Notes: generated by a model from the letters alone, not told the origin. DNA of 64,000 bases from Chloroflexota bacterium (GCA_024232355.1 JAAEPW010000183.1:1-64000); one strand, 5' to 3'. Positions 37,080-45,172 are shown, numbered from the stretch's first letter. Numbers and translations are program-made.

Positions 37080-38152
37080 AGGGTCACCTCGTTACGGAAC
37101 TGTTTCAAATAGCGCAAAAGAAAATGTCGCGTGGTCAGAATCGCCAGGCCCGTTCCCATCAGTGCAAAGGACTTGACCAGCAAGGTCATCTCCAAGCTGT
37201 AATAATAAGCGCCCAGGAACAGGACCAGGAATGCGGCTGCCGTTCCCATCAACACACGGTTGCCGCGTCGGAATCCAAGCAAGAGGACAATGATGGCTGC
37301 GAGAATGCCCGGCGTATGCATAGATGGGATGACGGCGACGATGGTGCCGCCCATCACCCAGAGAACGGTTCCGGGCTGCAAGTCGAGGCCATAGTAGGAC
37401 AGGGTACGATATTCCAGGTACAGCAGGAGCAAAAGCAAGCCACCGGCAGAAATCCACCACCAAAAGATTTCCAGTTCGTCCACCGTGGCTAGACAGAGCA
37501 AAACGAACATTGCCGCGAGCAATCCATATCCTACGGGAGAGTAGGCGTCCGCCGCCCCCGTTGTCGAGAGATAAGATTCGTTGTCCCAGATCAAGACCGC
37601 GACCGCCGCCAACGTCAGGATCACAAAGTGGATCGTTTCTAAAACCTCCAGATCAACAAGCAAGACACAGATGGCCACGATAATGATAATGGTAGACAGA
37701 AAACGGTGCAGTTGATCCGGGTACAACCAGATCAGCACGCTTTCTAGCACAATCGTGACCATCACAATGGTCGCCATGCTCTTTACTTCAAATATGATTC
37801 CGCCGATGAACAACACTTGACCGGCGAGACTGAACGCCAAAGTTAGTTGTCCCACAAAGATAGAGCGGGCAAAAACTCGCTTTAGGACGATAGCACCGGC
37901 GCAGAACAACATTCCGACGAATACCGCGTCCGCTTCGGACGAGATCAAGTCCATAAAGAACAAAAATGCGAGCAAAGGAATGGCCGCAAACCAGGCACTG
38001 ATGCCGATAAGCCCTCGGACGTACCAGGGAGTTTTGGTTTGAGGTGCTGCCGATAGTGTCGTCGCCATCTTGGATTGTTCGTCGGGCGCGAGGTGCCCTT
38101 TTGCGACGAGTTGATCCACGACTGTTTGCAAGCTGGGAGTAAAACTAGTCAT
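37076..38152 (-). CDS. DUF4401-like polytopic membrane protein
   Basis: 358 residues. A short cytoplasmic N-terminus (QTVVDQLVAKGHLAPDEQSK) is followed by about 10 TM helices. The size, gene order and partner genes (DUF2157 upstream, GDYXXLXY downstream) fit DUF4401. It overlaps the upstream gene by 8 nt and the downstream one by 4 nt. The helical N-terminal segment resembles the short domain at the start of the DUF2157 protein next door (both have a GHL-motif turn), which may be an interaction element. Role unknown. Confidence 0.75.
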   Translation of the reverse strand: MTSFTPSLQTVVDQLVAKGHLAPDEQSKMATTLSAAPQTKTPWYVRGLIGISAWFAAIPLLAFLFFMDLISSEADAVFVGMLFCAGAIVLKRVFARSIFVGQLTLAFSLAGQVLFIGGIIFEVKSMATIVMVTIVLESVLIWLYPDQLHRFLSTIIIIVAICVLLVDLEVLETIHFVILTLAAVAVLIWDNESYLSTTGAADAYSPVGYGLLAAMFVLLCLATVDELEIFWWWISAGGLLLLLLYLEYRTLSYYGLDLQPGTVLWVMGGTIVAVIPSMHTPGILAAIIVLLLGFRRGNRVLMGTAAAFLVLFLGAYYYSLEMTLLVKSFALMGTGLAILTTRHFLLRYLKQFRNEVTL

Positions 38153-39143
38153 CAGAATCCTCCAGGGATTTGGCGAGTTTGCGCAAGCCGTTTAGGGCCA
38201 GGGCGGCCTGCCCGATAATGAGCAAGCCCAACAGCAGGAAATCTCCGCCGCCGTCAAAGTGGAGCAGGTCTATCACGGTAGAAGTGATCACGATGATCAT
38301 GCTCAGGGCACAAATGGTGAGGATGAACAGATCACGAGTTTTTTGCGAGTAGAAATAAAGGGTGAACAGACTAAAGCCGATATACAGCACAGGCGCAAGG
38401 ATCAGAAATTTGTCTTCCCAATACCCAAAGGAAAAAATGAGCAAAAGTGTGGGTATCACCAGAGATACAAAAGTAACCAATGCGATCAACCTGGGCATCC
38501 AGCGACTTTGCAGCCAGCGTATGCCTGAACCGCTGGCATATTCCCAGATGAGGAGAGCACCAGCATTTAATAAAAAGAGCATCTCGCATATAACTGCTTC
38601 ATACCGGTACCCTATGACTTGATTCCAATACAGAATCAGACTGGTATTCAGCAGCACCAACAACACGAACCAGAGCGGGGCATAAGAACCAATAGCGACC
38701 CAGCCCGCGATGAGCAGCGCCCAGGTCAAAAAGAGTTGGTATGAATCCGCGCCGGTCTGGTAGGTTTGCCCGTACACGGCTAGCAGCGCGCCAACGAGGA
38801 TAGCGGCGGCGGCCAGGGCAATCTTGCCCGAGAGGTTGTCCAGTCCCTTGTAAAAGGCCAGGCCCGCTGCAAAGAGGATGGCTGTCTCGATCAAGCCGAA
38901 TTTGAAAAAGCGATGCATGTCGGCCCAATTGTAGGCAAAGAAAAAGAATACGCCGCTGAGGGTGAATGCCGCTCCCAAAAGCAAAAGCGCGTGACCGATA
39001 AATTTCTCCCAAGCCTTGCCATTGGGGATGGAACCAGCCATTCTGAGACTTGTTTCCAGAGTCTTTGCGTCCAGATGACCACCTTGGGCGAGCGTTCGCA
39101 AGCGCCCCGGTGTGGCCCTTTGTTCAAGTGGATTTTGTTCCAT
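38145..39143 (-). CDS. DUF2157 membrane protein
   Basis: 332 residues. The N-terminal helical segment (RLRTLAQGGHLDAKTLETSL) and the following TM block with GVFFFFAYNWADMHRFFKFG and ALLAVYGQTYQTGADSYQLF match DUF2157. The invariant-looking FAYNWADM and GQTYQTGAD motifs sit at membrane edges. It is the first gene of the series DUF2157 - DUF4401 - GDYXXLXY - giant protein - C-terminal copy - phosphoesterase. The start at 39143 has no strong ribosome site but the family N-terminus supports it. Confidence 0.85.
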   Translation of the reverse strand: MEQNPLEQRATPGRLRTLAQGGHLDAKTLETSLRMAGSIPNGKAWEKFIGHALLLLGAAFTLSGVFFFFAYNWADMHRFFKFGLIETAILFAAGLAFYKGLDNLSGKIALAAAAILVGALLAVYGQTYQTGADSYQLFLTWALLIAGWVAIGSYAPLWFVLLVLLNTSLILYWNQVIGYRYEAVICEMLFLLNAGALLIWEYASGSGIRWLQSRWMPRLIALVTFVSLVIPTLLLIFSFGYWEDKFLILAPVLYIGFSLFTLYFYSQKTRDLFILTICALSMIIVITSTVIDLLHFDGGGDFLLLGLLIIGQAALALNGLRKLAKSLEDSDD

Positions 39144-39269
39144 TACTCATTCTCCCGTATGATATTGCCACTCGTTGCTATGCTACAAGATTAGCAAATC
39201 GTGTCTGCCAAAACAAGAGAATTAACTGCCAAAAACCGCCAATTTGAGGTTGTTGATTGAGCCGTGTCA

Positions 39270-39368
39270 AGACCTATCAGGTTTTCGCTGGAGCTTTTTC
39301 AAGCCAGATTCGACCTGATTATTAGGTGTATTTCCGTTCGAAAGTATCTCGTAAAACCTGGCAGGTCT
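39270..39368. repeat. Inverted repeat of the agacct-aggttt family
   Basis: Arms agacctatcaggtttt (39270-39285) and aaaacctggcaggtct (39353-39368) pair at 14 of 16 positions, separated by 67 nt. The right arm runs into the stop codon of the membrane GAF-HTH gene. The same half-site (agacctgggaggttt) forms a tight hairpin at 42063-42096, so this is a dispersed family. Confidence 0.8.
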
Positions 39369-41217
39369 AGTGCAAAGCGGATTCCATCTCTTCCAACGCT
39401 CGTGTAACGGCCCGTAGGGCTGTACGGCGCGTGCGGTTAAAGGTTCCTTCCGAGATGTACAGGCGGGACATGATGTCGCGATTGGGGACGTCTTGCAAAT
39501 AAGCGTCGTGCAGTATCAAGTAGGGGTACCATTCGCGGGGAGGCGGATCGCCGGGAAGAGTGTCGCCAGGGCGCAGCTTTTCGACAGCTTCAGAGAGCAC
39601 ATCGTACGCGGCTTTGCCCAGGTCGAGGTGTGTGACGGAAGTGCCAGCGGCGATCCTCGACCTCACCAGCTTGAATCGGGTAAGAGGATGGTCGCCCAAA
39701 TAAGCATAATCTACGATGTGGCGGAGGGCATCCTCCACAGATTTGATCGAAATCGGGTCGGGGTACTCGATCGTTTGGGGTTCGCTCGTTTCGATCACCT
39801 GCGCGACTTGAGCCACGTACTCGGCTTTGCGGCGCGCGTCTCGGATAGCATCAGTCAATCGATCGCTGGGGTAGAGCAGCAAGTCCACGTCGGCCTGTGA
39901 GTAGCTGGTGCCGTTTGTCGGCTGCCCCAAGATCAGTGCCCCGCATTGCTCGGTGTCGGCATAGAGCGGTATCAAGAGCGCGGCTTCTGTCAGTGGAGGG
40001 AAGAACTGGCCTGGCTTGAGGTGGAGCACGTCATCAGCGGTCAGGTCTTGGGGAGATAATGGCGGATTGCCATAATGCCAACGGTAGCCGGCTGCGATCC
40101 GGACGTCGGTTCCATCACTATCCTCAAAAAGTAGAATCAGGCCGAAAATCGCTCGGACAGAGGTGCATAGAGAATCCAGCGTGATAGACAGATGCTCGTC
40201 CAGCCTGTCATGTTCACCAGCGATGCTGGCCAACTTGTGCAAATCCGCCCGCACCTGGCGAATATCCCGGCGGTAAAAGAACGGGTTCAGGTAGCGACGG
40301 GTGACGTCGACCAACGAGTGGGTGACGATGGCCAAAAGGACGACAAAGATAAAGGTCACGCCGGGCACACCGAAAAACTGGACCGAGATCCAGGTGACAA
40401 ACAAGTAGAGTACGGTCACCACGCCAATCGCGACGGCGTTGTAGTAGAAATCACGGCGAATCGTCCGCCCGTCCACCAGGGCGCTGTACCGCGCCACGCC
40501 GTACCCGATCAAAACCACGGCCAGTCCAAGCAGCATCGAACCGACAAATGTCGGGATGCGCAGGCCCAAAAGCCAACCGGCGCTCGAAAGCGGGAGGGCC
40601 AACCCAGCGATCAAGGTCGCGGCGGTCAGGGTGACAAATTGCTTGCGGGGAACGTTGGTCGGCGCGATATAGGCCGAGCGCATCAGGTTCACCAGGCTCA
40701 TCCCCATCAGGAGCAATCCGAGAGTGAGAAAGAGTGGATAAAGAGGACCGGTTCTCGATGTGCTGAGATAGAGCGGGTCTACGGCCAACGTAGAAGAGAT
40801 CAACAACGAGGTGTTGGATTGAACGATGATGGCCAACACACCAAAGCCGTATCCGAACAAAATTCGCGTCCGGCGCCAGCGGTTCAGACCGCCGGGCCGC
40901 ATCAGCACGGTTGCGTGATGCCAGAACACGATCGCCGGAATCGCTGACCACCCATGAAGCCAGCTATTGGCTCTATCGCGCACGTTCGCTTCCCAAAACT
41001 GTAAAACAGGCCCCAACCAACCCGGAGAACCCGTGGGCGTTGGCAGCGGTGTGAGGGTCAGGAGTATATTCAGGAATGGACCCGTCAAGGACCAGAGCGT
41101 GAGACCGGTCAACCAAGAGGTCAAGCGGCGCGGGCTGCGGGTCACCACGTACAGGCCAAGCCAAAGCGCGGCGGCCAGCGCCACAAAGTTTACAATCGAC
41201 GTTATCGCAAGCAACAT
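39367..41217 (-). CDS. Membrane-bound one-component regulator: TM block, GAF domain, C-terminal HTH
   Basis: Start at the ATG at 41217 (616 residues); an in-frame GTG at 41226 is too close to the AAAGGG site. Residues 1-300 hold eight or so TM helices in the style of histidine-kinase membrane sensor blocks (RRDFYYNAVAIGVVTVLYLF, SLVDVTRRYLNPFFYRRD). A GAF domain follows at about 320-480. There is no kinase domain. Instead the last 60 residues (HDAYLQDVPNRDIMSRLYIS then EGTFNRTRRTALRAVTRAL) look like a sigma-region-4/LuxR-type HTH. It may convey a small-molecule signal straight from the membrane to DNA. The HTH call is from pattern only. Confidence 0.7.
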   Translation of the reverse strand: MLLAITSIVNFVALAAALWLGLYVVTRSPRRLTSWLTGLTLWSLTGPFLNILLTLTPLPTPTGSPGWLGPVLQFWEANVRDRANSWLHGWSAIPAIVFWHHATVLMRPGGLNRWRRTRILFGYGFGVLAIIVQSNTSLLISSTLAVDPLYLSTSRTGPLYPLFLTLGLLLMGMSLVNLMRSAYIAPTNVPRKQFVTLTAATLIAGLALPLSSAGWLLGLRIPTFVGSMLLGLAVVLIGYGVARYSALVDGRTIRRDFYYNAVAIGVVTVLYLFVTWISVQFFGVPGVTFIFVVLLAIVTHSLVDVTRRYLNPFFYRRDIRQVRADLHKLASIAGEHDRLDEHLSITLDSLCTSVRAIFGLILLFEDSDGTDVRIAAGYRWHYGNPPLSPQDLTADDVLHLKPGQFFPPLTEAALLIPLYADTEQCGALILGQPTNGTSYSQADVDLLLYPSDRLTDAIRDARRKAEYVAQVAQVIETSEPQTIEYPDPISIKSVEDALRHIVDYAYLGDHPLTRFKLVRSRIAAGTSVTHLDLGKAAYDVLSEAVEKLRPGDTLPGDPPPREWYPYLILHDAYLQDVPNRDIMSRLYISEGTFNRTRRTALRAVTRALEEMESALH

Positions 41218-41309
41218 ACCGACCACCCTTTTTCACCTGTGGGCCTATACACTCTTATGATACACAGATTAGAGTGAGAAGTCAATTCTTGTTTGAGGGA
41301 GATGGTGAA

Positions 41310-41339
41310 TTGTGATGAGGTGAGATGGTGTGGTACAAT
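41310..41339 (+). promoter_or_regulatory. Probable promoter of the HEAT-like gene
   Basis: TTGTGA at 41310-41315 and TACAAT at 41334-41339 with an 18-bp spacer, 62 nt before the ATG. The -10 box is good; the -35 is weak. Confidence 0.45.
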
Positions 41340-41400
41340 ATTTCCGTGGCAAGCACAGACGTTTGTTCAACCTGGAATTGAAAAAGCTGAGGAGATTTTG

Positions 41401-42042
41401 ATGCAATTTGAAGAGATATTGAAAAACTTGGGCAAGGTTTCCTGGAAAGAACTGAGACAAGCCCATGGTAATGCGTCTCACGTACCTCAGGCCATTCGTG
41501 ATCTTGTGTCAGAGCGCGCTCACGTCAGAAAGTCTGCCTACTGGAAACTGGATAACTTTGTAGTGCTTCAGGGAGATTTGTACGAGGCTGCGGCATACGT
41601 TCCGCCTTTTCTAATCTCGATTCTCAAGTCATCCGTTCCCCACGGTCGTGATCTTGTCTTGGATGTCCTCTACGAAATTGGGAACGGTTGCGCCATTCTT
41701 GGTGAAAAGCTGAGAATTCAAATTGATTCCCAAGGACGAATCAATGAATACGATCCAGATGATGCACCAACGATTCAACATGCATGCCGCAAAGCTGTGC
41801 TTGAGGGTGTTGAGTATTATCTGCGAGAGCTAGAAACGTCCAGCCCGAGCAACCGGGCAGCAAGTCAGCTTGTCTCAAGCTTGCCGGAGCAAGAAGAAGC
41901 GATTCGACTCGGTCTTGAACGGATTCTAAAGACCTCGCAAGATAAAAAACTCGTTTCTTTGATCAAGGAGACTTTGAAGAACCTTGACGAGTGCGTTGAG
42001 ACTTACCGCAACCCAACTGGCGAGTGGGAACCTTGGCTCTGA
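41401..42042 (+). CDS. HEAT-repeat-like protein resembling orphan immunity proteins
   Basis: Start at the ATG at 41401, with GAGGAG 6 nt upstream; 213 residues, soluble, all helical. The pattern HVRKSAYWKLDNFVVLQGDL followed by YEAAAYVPPFLISIL is close in style to small HEAT-repeat proteins that accompany polymorphic-toxin loci, in which a helix pair ends in AVPFLLELL. No toxin gene is adjacent. It is the only rightward gene in a 30-kb leftward stretch and has its own promoter. It could be an orphan immunity protein or a general scaffold. Confidence in the fold is fair and in the function low. Confidence 0.55.
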   Translation: MQFEEILKNLGKVSWKELRQAHGNASHVPQAIRDLVSERAHVRKSAYWKLDNFVVLQGDLYEAAAYVPPFLISILKSSVPHGRDLVLDVLYEIGNGCAILGEKLRIQIDSQGRINEYDPDDAPTIQHACRKAVLEGVEYYLRELETSSPSNRAASQLVSSLPEQEEAIRLGLERILKTSQDKKLVSLIKETLKNLDECVETYRNPTGEWEPWL

Positions 42043-42062
42043 CCAGAGTGAACGGATTAACA

Positions 42063-42096
42063 AGACCTGGGAGGTTTTCTGAAACCTTCCAGGTCT
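42063..42096. repeat. Tight hairpin of the agacct-aggttt family between convergent genes
   Basis: Arms 42063-42077 (agacctgggaggttt) and 42082-42096 pair with one mismatch around the loop tctg. It sits between the stops of the HEAT-like gene (+) and the radical SAM gene (-), where it could end both transcripts. Confidence 0.85.
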
Positions 42097-42112
42097 CGGT
42101 GTGAAGATCTTC

Positions 42113-43231
42113 CTATCCGCGATTCGGCGACAGACGGTCCAAGTTGGCGCGCAGCCAGGGCTCCGGCTCGGAGAGGGAGCCAAAGCAAACCTCAGCAGCG
42201 GCGCGGCACCCGGCGCGACAGGTGGAGAGACCGGGGCACAGGCGGCAGACGTCGGGCACAGCACTGGTGAACTCGGCAAGCGTTGGGCCGGACAGGATTT
42301 CGGCCATCGATTGGGAGCGCAGGTCGCCCAGTATAGTGGCAGTGTGGTTGCACGGGCGCACGCGCCCGCCGGGGCCGATGGTATAGTAGGCGTTCTCGCG
42401 CCCAGCGGCGCAAAAACCAAAGCCGACGTGACGGTAGGGGCTGGTGTCGATCAGGCACGGCATGATGGATATGGACGCCGAGACAAAGAGGCTGTAGGCG
42501 GCGGCCAGTTCGTCCACCACTGCCAGCGCGTCTTGCACCTGCTCGACGGAGGGCATCAGGTCCAGGTGACGGGCGCCCTCGCCGCCGGGGTTAAAGCGGT
42601 TGAACATGATGGCGGTCGCACCCAGCGCGATCATCATCTCTAGCACCTGGCGCGTCTGGCCGATATTTTCGTGGGTAGCGACGAGCACGCCGCACCACGT
42701 GGCCTCGGCCTTGTAGAGGCGCGTCATCGCCGCCAGCGCCCGCTTCCAACTGCCCGGTGTGCGGGTGAGGGCATCGTGGGTTTCGGCGTTATCGCCCAGC
42801 AGGGTCACTTCGAACATTGTCACGCCGTGGTCGAGGCAAAAGGCGAGGGTGTCATCGTCGAGCAGGCCGCCGTTGGTGATGAGGATGCTCTCCAGCTTGC
42901 GCCGGTGGCAAAAGGCCAGGATGTCGCGGAAATCATCGCGCAACAATGGCTCTCCGCCGGAAAAGGTGACCAGACGGCAGCCGGTCTCGTCTTGCAATTT
43001 GGCGATCAGGTCGCACCACTCTTGGGTGTTCATCTCGCCAGCGAGAAAATCGTGCCAGATCTTCCAGACATTGTAGCAGTAGCGGCAGTTCTGGGTGCAA
43101 TCGGGCGTCAGTTCAAGGATATAGTAGGGAGTGGCGGGGGCAGGCCGTCCGCCAGAAAGCCGGACGCCTTCGTCGGCGAGTTCCTGCTGCCAGCGCAGCA
43201 GCGTCTTTTGGAGCCAGTTTCGGCGGCGCAT
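42113..43231 (-). CDS. Radical SAM/SPASM maturase-like enzyme
   Basis: 372 residues. The radical SAM cluster motif CTQNCRYC gives Cys45, Cys49 and Cys52; the GGEP motif is at 92-95. A full SPASM domain follows: Cys274 and GRVRPC (Cys294), then Cys329, 332, 338, 342 and 349 in the order CxxC-x5-C-x3-C-x6-C, which would bind two auxiliary Fe-S clusters. SPASM enzymes usually modify peptides or proteins by thioether, C-C or dehydrogenation chemistry. The ribosome site TTGGAG lies inside the last codons of the small lipoprotein gene upstream (3-nt gap), tying the enzyme to that peptide. No PqqD-like RRE domain is fused or adjacent. Strong family call; substrate inferred. Confidence 0.9.
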   Translation of the reverse strand: MRRRNWLQKTLLRWQQELADEGVRLSGGRPAPATPYYILELTPDCTQNCRYCYNVWKIWHDFLAGEMNTQEWCDLIAKLQDETGCRLVTFSGGEPLLRDDFRDILAFCHRRKLESILITNGGLLDDDTLAFCLDHGVTMFEVTLLGDNAETHDALTRTPGSWKRALAAMTRLYKAEATWCGVLVATHENIGQTRQVLEMMIALGATAIMFNRFNPGGEGARHLDLMPSVEQVQDALAVVDELAAAYSLFVSASISIMPCLIDTSPYRHVGFGFCAAGRENAYYTIGPGGRVRPCNHTATILGDLRSQSMAEILSGPTLAEFTSAVPDVCRLCPGLSTCRAGCRAAAEVCFGSLSEPEPWLRANLDRLSPNRG

Positions 43232-43234
43232 CGG

Positions 43235-43543
43235 CTAGGTCTCCAACTCGCGGACGACGACTTGTGGCAAACGTCCCTCGGAAAGCAATCTTTGCAGCAG
43301 CAGGTGACGGGCCTCCGGGCTGGGCGTGGGCGTCGGGGTAGGTGTAGGCGTTGGCAGAGGCGAGAGGGGAGACATAAAAGTCGTAGGTGTCGGGGTCGTG
43401 GCCATCCGCGTAAGCTCTTCGGGGGGTGGAGGCGGCGCGTAACAACACGCGCACAAAGGCGGAAGAAGAAATGCGAAAAGCGAGACCATCAGAATCTTGA
43501 GCCGCTGCCTGAGCGAACGGTTGGATTTATCTGACGTTTGCAT
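43235..43543 (-). CDS. Small lipoprotein-like peptide 1 with shared C-terminal tail
   Basis: Start at the ATG at 43543 (GGAGG 5 nt upstream); 102 residues. A basic N-terminus and a hydrophobic stretch (LKILMVSLFAFLLPPL) lead to a Cys-rich end, CACCY (Cys31, 33, 34), with a plausible lipobox. A Pro/Thr stalk follows, then a charged tail from residue 77, PEARHLLLQRLLSEGRLPQ. The tail repeats that of the neighbouring 124-residue protein at PEARHLLL, LL, R, PQ, R and L. It lies 3 nt before the radical SAM gene. I infer it is a substrate or partner of that enzyme; no family name is recognised. Confidence 0.75.
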   Translation of the reverse strand: MQTSDKSNRSLRQRLKILMVSLFAFLLPPLCACCYAPPPPPEELTRMATTPTPTTFMSPLSPLPTPTPTPTPTPSPEARHLLLQRLLSEGRLPQVVVRELET

Positions 43544-43555
43544 AATAACCTCCAT

Positions 43556-43930
43556 TCAGCTTTTCAGTTGCCGGGCAATGTCTTGAGGAAAACGGTCTTT
43601 GGTGAGCAACTTGTCTAACAACAAATGACGGGCCTCTGGCGTGGGAGTTGGCGTCGGGGTGAGAAGAGGAGACGTAAAGGTAGAGGGGGTCGCCGTGTAG
43701 CATGTGACGGTGGGTGTCGGTGTGTTGGTAGCCTCGATCACCATCTCGTAGCACAAAACCTCCGGTGTGGGAGGTTCGGTGGGGGAGATTACCGTGTAAC
43801 ACGTAGGCTCAGGAGTCGGGCGCACGCGCGACAATGAACACGCGGTGGTCACGATGAACGAGAGAATCGAGACTAGTGTGATTCTGATTCGTACCAAGAG
43901 CGAGCGTTTCTGTTCGATCGAGTTGGACAT
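43556..43930 (-). CDS. Small lipoprotein-like peptide 2 with three PTPxxxCY repeats
   Basis: Start at the ATG at 43930 (GGAGG upstream); 124 residues. A signal-type N-terminus ends in FIVTTAC (Cys31, plausible lipobox). Residues 38-85 hold three repeats of about 16-17 residues, each with PTP then CY: PTPEPTCY (Cys44), PTPEVLCY (Cys60) and PTPTVTCY (Cys77). A Pro/Thr stalk and the tail PEARHLLLDKLLTKDRFPQ follow, matching peptide 1. Repeated Cys-Tyr cores beside a SPASM enzyme are what a multi-core RiPP-like precursor would look like. The gene is 12 nt upstream of peptide 1 and 21 nt downstream of the membrane protein gene. Confidence 0.75.
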   Translation of the reverse strand: MSNSIEQKRSLLVRIRITLVSILSFIVTTACSLSRVRPTPEPTCYTVISPTEPPTPEVLCYEMVIEATNTPTPTVTCYTATPSTFTSPLLTPTPTPTPEARHLLLDKLLTKDRFPQDIARQLKS

Positions 43931-43951
43931 ACCGACCTCCATTGTGCAGCG

Positions 43952-45022
43952 TTACAACCATCTACTCAAAACCAATTTACCCAACAAGAAACTTGAGGCA
44001 TTCATCACAAAACTGATCCATGTTGTTTGCTTGAGCGATAATGCTAAAAAGTTCCGAGTTAGGAAATAGATTAGCACTGCCTCAAATGTGACTGCGAATA
44101 CCTCGGCAAGCAAAATAGTCAGTTGAATCGGCAAGCCTTGAGCCGTAATCCAAAAATTGCTATAGGATACTGCACATAACCAAACTGGAGAGATTACGGC
44201 TGCTATGGCCAACCAAAAAGAGGTGATTATCATCTTGCGCCGTCGCTTTTCACCTTTGGCCAGTGAGATGTCGACTAGAAATATAGTACAGACAGCGGCA
44301 ACGATGACAATGAAATGTCCAAACCTCCGAATAGAATTGGGTTGGAATTGCCCTAATGAAGGCCAAAAGTACCAGGTTACTGGATAGGAGACAAGATTGA
44401 CAAGCAATACATACATCAGGCCCTTGAATAGATTTACATCTCTGCTCTTTAACCATTTGTAAAACATTATGGCAGCAGCCAATAATTCGACAACCACTGT
44501 AAAGACAAAGAACTTGATAAAGTTATCATAAGTTGCATAAGGGTCTTGAAAATGCTCATCTTTTAAAATCAAGAGATCGGTGTCCTGGACGACTATTCGC
44601 CATGCAATAGTTCCATAGCGTGGGAATTCTCCTGAAAATACATTACTCTCGCGAGTCCGATCTGAAAACTGTCCCACGACTTTGATAGCAGAAACATCTT
44701 GATAATAAAAGTAAAAAGTCAGCAGGCATTTATTCTCCAAGCATTCCGAAATATCCACAACGCCTGTTAGCGCAGGAGGCGAACTCGAACAACCTTCTGA
44801 ATAGCACTTTCCATATTGCTGAAGTAGTGGGTGGTCGCATCTTGACGTGTCACACCCAAATAGTTGCACCCCCTCCAAAGTTGTTGGTTTTGACGTCTGG
44901 TAATCAAAATTTAGCCAGATCATCGTGGGTGGAGGGCCAGAGTTTGCCAATACCACCGAAATAGGCAAGAGAAGAATTCCAACGAGTATCCAAACCAAGA
45001 GCTTTTTTGCTTTCAGGACCAT
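43952..45022 (-). CDS. Polytopic membrane protein with a Cys-rich external domain
   Basis: Start at the ATG at 45022 (GGAG 7 nt upstream); 356 residues. A signal/TM helix (LLVWILVGILLLPISVVLAN) is followed by an external domain of about 145 residues with six cysteines (57, 62, 73, 78, 94, 99), enough for three disulfides and including one CY pair (GKCYSEGC). Residues 170-356 hold about six TM helices. It is the first gene of the four-gene operon with the two small lipoproteins and the radical SAM enzyme. Exporter, anchor or receptor roles are all possible; no ABC or protease motif is seen. Family not recognised. Confidence 0.7.
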   Translation of the reverse strand: MVLKAKKLLVWILVGILLLPISVVLANSGPPPTMIWLNFDYQTSKPTTLEGVQLFGCDTSRCDHPLLQQYGKCYSEGCSSSPPALTGVVDISECLENKCLLTFYFYYQDVSAIKVVGQFSDRTRESNVFSGEFPRYGTIAWRIVVQDTDLLILKDEHFQDPYATYDNFIKFFVFTVVVELLAAAIMFYKWLKSRDVNLFKGLMYVLLVNLVSYPVTWYFWPSLGQFQPNSIRRFGHFIVIVAAVCTIFLVDISLAKGEKRRRKMIITSFWLAIAAVISPVWLCAVSYSNFWITAQGLPIQLTILLAEVFAVTFEAVLIYFLTRNFLALSLKQTTWISFVMNASSFLLGKLVLSRWL

Positions 45023-45128
45023 AGGTATCTCCATTCTCGGATCCTGGTCTGACGTGGCCGCACAGCACACGTTTTGGTGTACGGAGGACGATCAAAGTGT
45101 ACCCCAGGTTCCCCAGATTGTAAACTCG

Positions 45129-45172
45129 GTAGCCGCGCTTTCCATAGCGCGCGGTATGGAAACCGCGGCTAC
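45129..45172. repeat. 18-bp-arm palindrome (gtagccgcg family)
   Basis: Arms 45129-45146 (gtagccgcgctttccata) and 45155-45172 pair with one mismatch around an 8-nt GC loop. It lies upstream of the Cys-rich membrane protein operon and downstream of the VWA gene, with no T-run. Confidence 0.85.
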
